NCBI GenBank assembly: GCA_015063605.1 | Contig: SVTV01000006.1 | Coordinates: 34,238-98,237, forward strand | Direction: 5' to 3' | Source: Oscillospiraceae bacterium | Lineage (GTDB): Bacteria > Bacillota > Clostridia > Oscillospirales > SIG627 | DNA length: 64,000 bases | In this document: piece after piece, positions 63,380 through 64,000 of the stretch | How positions within the stretch are numbered: position 1 is the stretch's first letter | Layout of the letters: each line of letters starts with the position of its first letter | Position numbers and translations under genes: made by a program | The notes under the pieces: model-generated | The model's input: only the letters and a program-made list of their open reading frames with translations | Databases searched by the model: none | Told to the model about the DNA's origin: nothing

Positions 63380-64000
63380 TTCTTTCTCTTATCGTTTCTT
63401 GCACCTATTTTTTTCTTGAGCCAGCGGAAAAGCTTTTCCAAAATCTCCTTAAGCATTTTCAGAAGCCACACAAGCTTTTTGAAAAGCCATATAAGCTTAT
63501 CCTTAAGAAAATAATATATCTTCTCAATAAGCTTTTTCGGTTTTTTCTCTTCATCGGAACGGCTTTTTTCAACTATCAAAGCACGAGGCTCTTCATATGT
63601 GCCCGCAAGATACTCAGAGGTATCGGGAGACATATCCTTTTGCATGAGACGTCTTTCGACTATAGCGCTGATTCCCTTGTAGAACACAGCGAACACGGGG
63701 ACACCGAGAAGCATTCCCCAGAAACCGAACAGATCACTTCCCACAAGTATCGCCACTATGACCCAAAGCGAAGGAATACCTGTAGTTTCTCCATGGATCC
63801 TCGGAGCTATTATATTGCCGTCGATCTGCTGGATAAGAAGTATTATACCCGCAAATATAAATGCCTGCATAGGCTCTATCATCAAAAGTATAAAGCCTGA
63901 AGGGACAGCACCTATAAAAGGTCCGAAGAAAGGAATTACATTCGTAACCGCCACTACAACACTGATAAGCAACGGGAATGATATTCCGAACATTGACAGA
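63370..64000 (-). CDS. AI-2E family transporter, C-terminal part (cut by window end)
   Basis: The gene runs off the right edge; about 210 C-terminal residues are visible. LLISVVVAVTNVIPFFGPFIGAVPSG and GNIIAPRIHGETTGIPSLWVIVAIL match the conserved C-terminal membrane helices of AI-2E/PerM-type transporters. A basic cytoplasmic tail rich in Lys and Trp (KKLVWLLKMLKEILEK) follows. Substrate unknown. Confidence 0.85.
   Translation of the reverse strand, partial: LSMFGISFPLLISVVVAVTNVIPFFGPFIGAVPSGFILLMIEPMQAFIFAGIILLIQQIDGNIIAPRIHGETTGIPSLWVIVAILVGSDLFGFWGMLLGVPVFAVFYKGISAIVERRLMQKDMSPDTSEYLAGTYEEPRALIVEKSRSDEEKKPKKLIEKIYYFLKDKLIWLFKKLVWLLKMLKEILEKLFRWLKKKIGARNDKRKKWK

Noticed and set aside
1..64000. 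Search for tRNA, rRNA, CRISPR arrays, insertion-sequence ends and phage genes
   Set aside because: No cloverleaf-like sequence, repeat-spacer series, transposase motif or integrase was recognised by eye.

Overview
The window looks like a chromosomal segment from an AT-leaning, Gram-positive-type anaerobe of the Clostridia (Bacillota), probably a gut or rumen glycan degrader. The evidence is a ricT (yaaT)-holB neighbourhood, a YycH/YycI-like pair next to murA, an rpsF-ssb-rpsR-secG operon, Cys-lipobox lipoproteins, an indolepyruvate:ferredoxin oxidoreductase and near-consensus TTGACA-17-TATAAT promoters. No rRNA, tRNA, CRISPR array, transposase or phage gene was seen. Species-level identity cannot be read from the sequence.

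Layout. (a) 147-962: a sugar-phosphate isomerase/epimerase-like gene, divergent from a plus-strand operon at 1276-9258. That operon encodes an ABC exporter pair, a predicted glycoside hydrolase and a complete deoxynucleoside catabolic set (deoC, deoB, cdd, pdp). (b) 9261-14068: a MATE exporter, then a UbiA-type phosphoribosyl-polyprenol synthase homologue fused by a 4-base overlap to a GT-C-like membrane protein, and a zinc-ribbon membrane protein. (c) 14177-25607: three solute-binding lipoproteins without permeases (two are a tandem duplication), a large unrecognised enzyme, and a LacI-type regulator. The regulator carries a 16-base operator that is repeated in front of an SDR plus TPP-dependent E1 alpha/beta operon. 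(d) 25837-27421: the ribosomal/ssb/secG operon with a structured leader. (e) 27436-40926: a vWA lipoprotein and a minus-strand glycan block of three heparinase II/III-like lyases and a GH71/GH99-like lipoprotein. (f) 40979-47364: a compact minus-strand run iorA-iorB-nagA-metG-tatD that continues without an evident terminator into the secreted lyase. (g) 47475-64000: mostly core genes on the minus strand (rlmB, ferredoxin, ricT, murA, YycH/I-like pair, holB, an Orn/Lys/Arg decarboxylase-like gene, cinA, prs, maf, dut and a truncated AI-2E transporter gene), together with a striking P-type ATPase-like protein that has lost its catalytic motifs.

How the parts fit together. The lyases, the GH-like proteins, the N-acetylglucosamine-6-phosphate deacetylase and the sugar-binding lipoproteins suggest use of a uronic-acid or amino-sugar polysaccharide. 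The actual substrate is not determined by the sequence. The strongest candidates for something undescribed are the apparently catalytically dead P-type ATPase with a roughly 395-residue acidic N-terminus (47722-50544), the lyase with a putative binding domain inserted just before its catalytic motif, the operator-linked SDR/E1 module with an altered TPP motif, and a chain of mutually exclusive RNA hairpins downstream of the ferredoxin gene.
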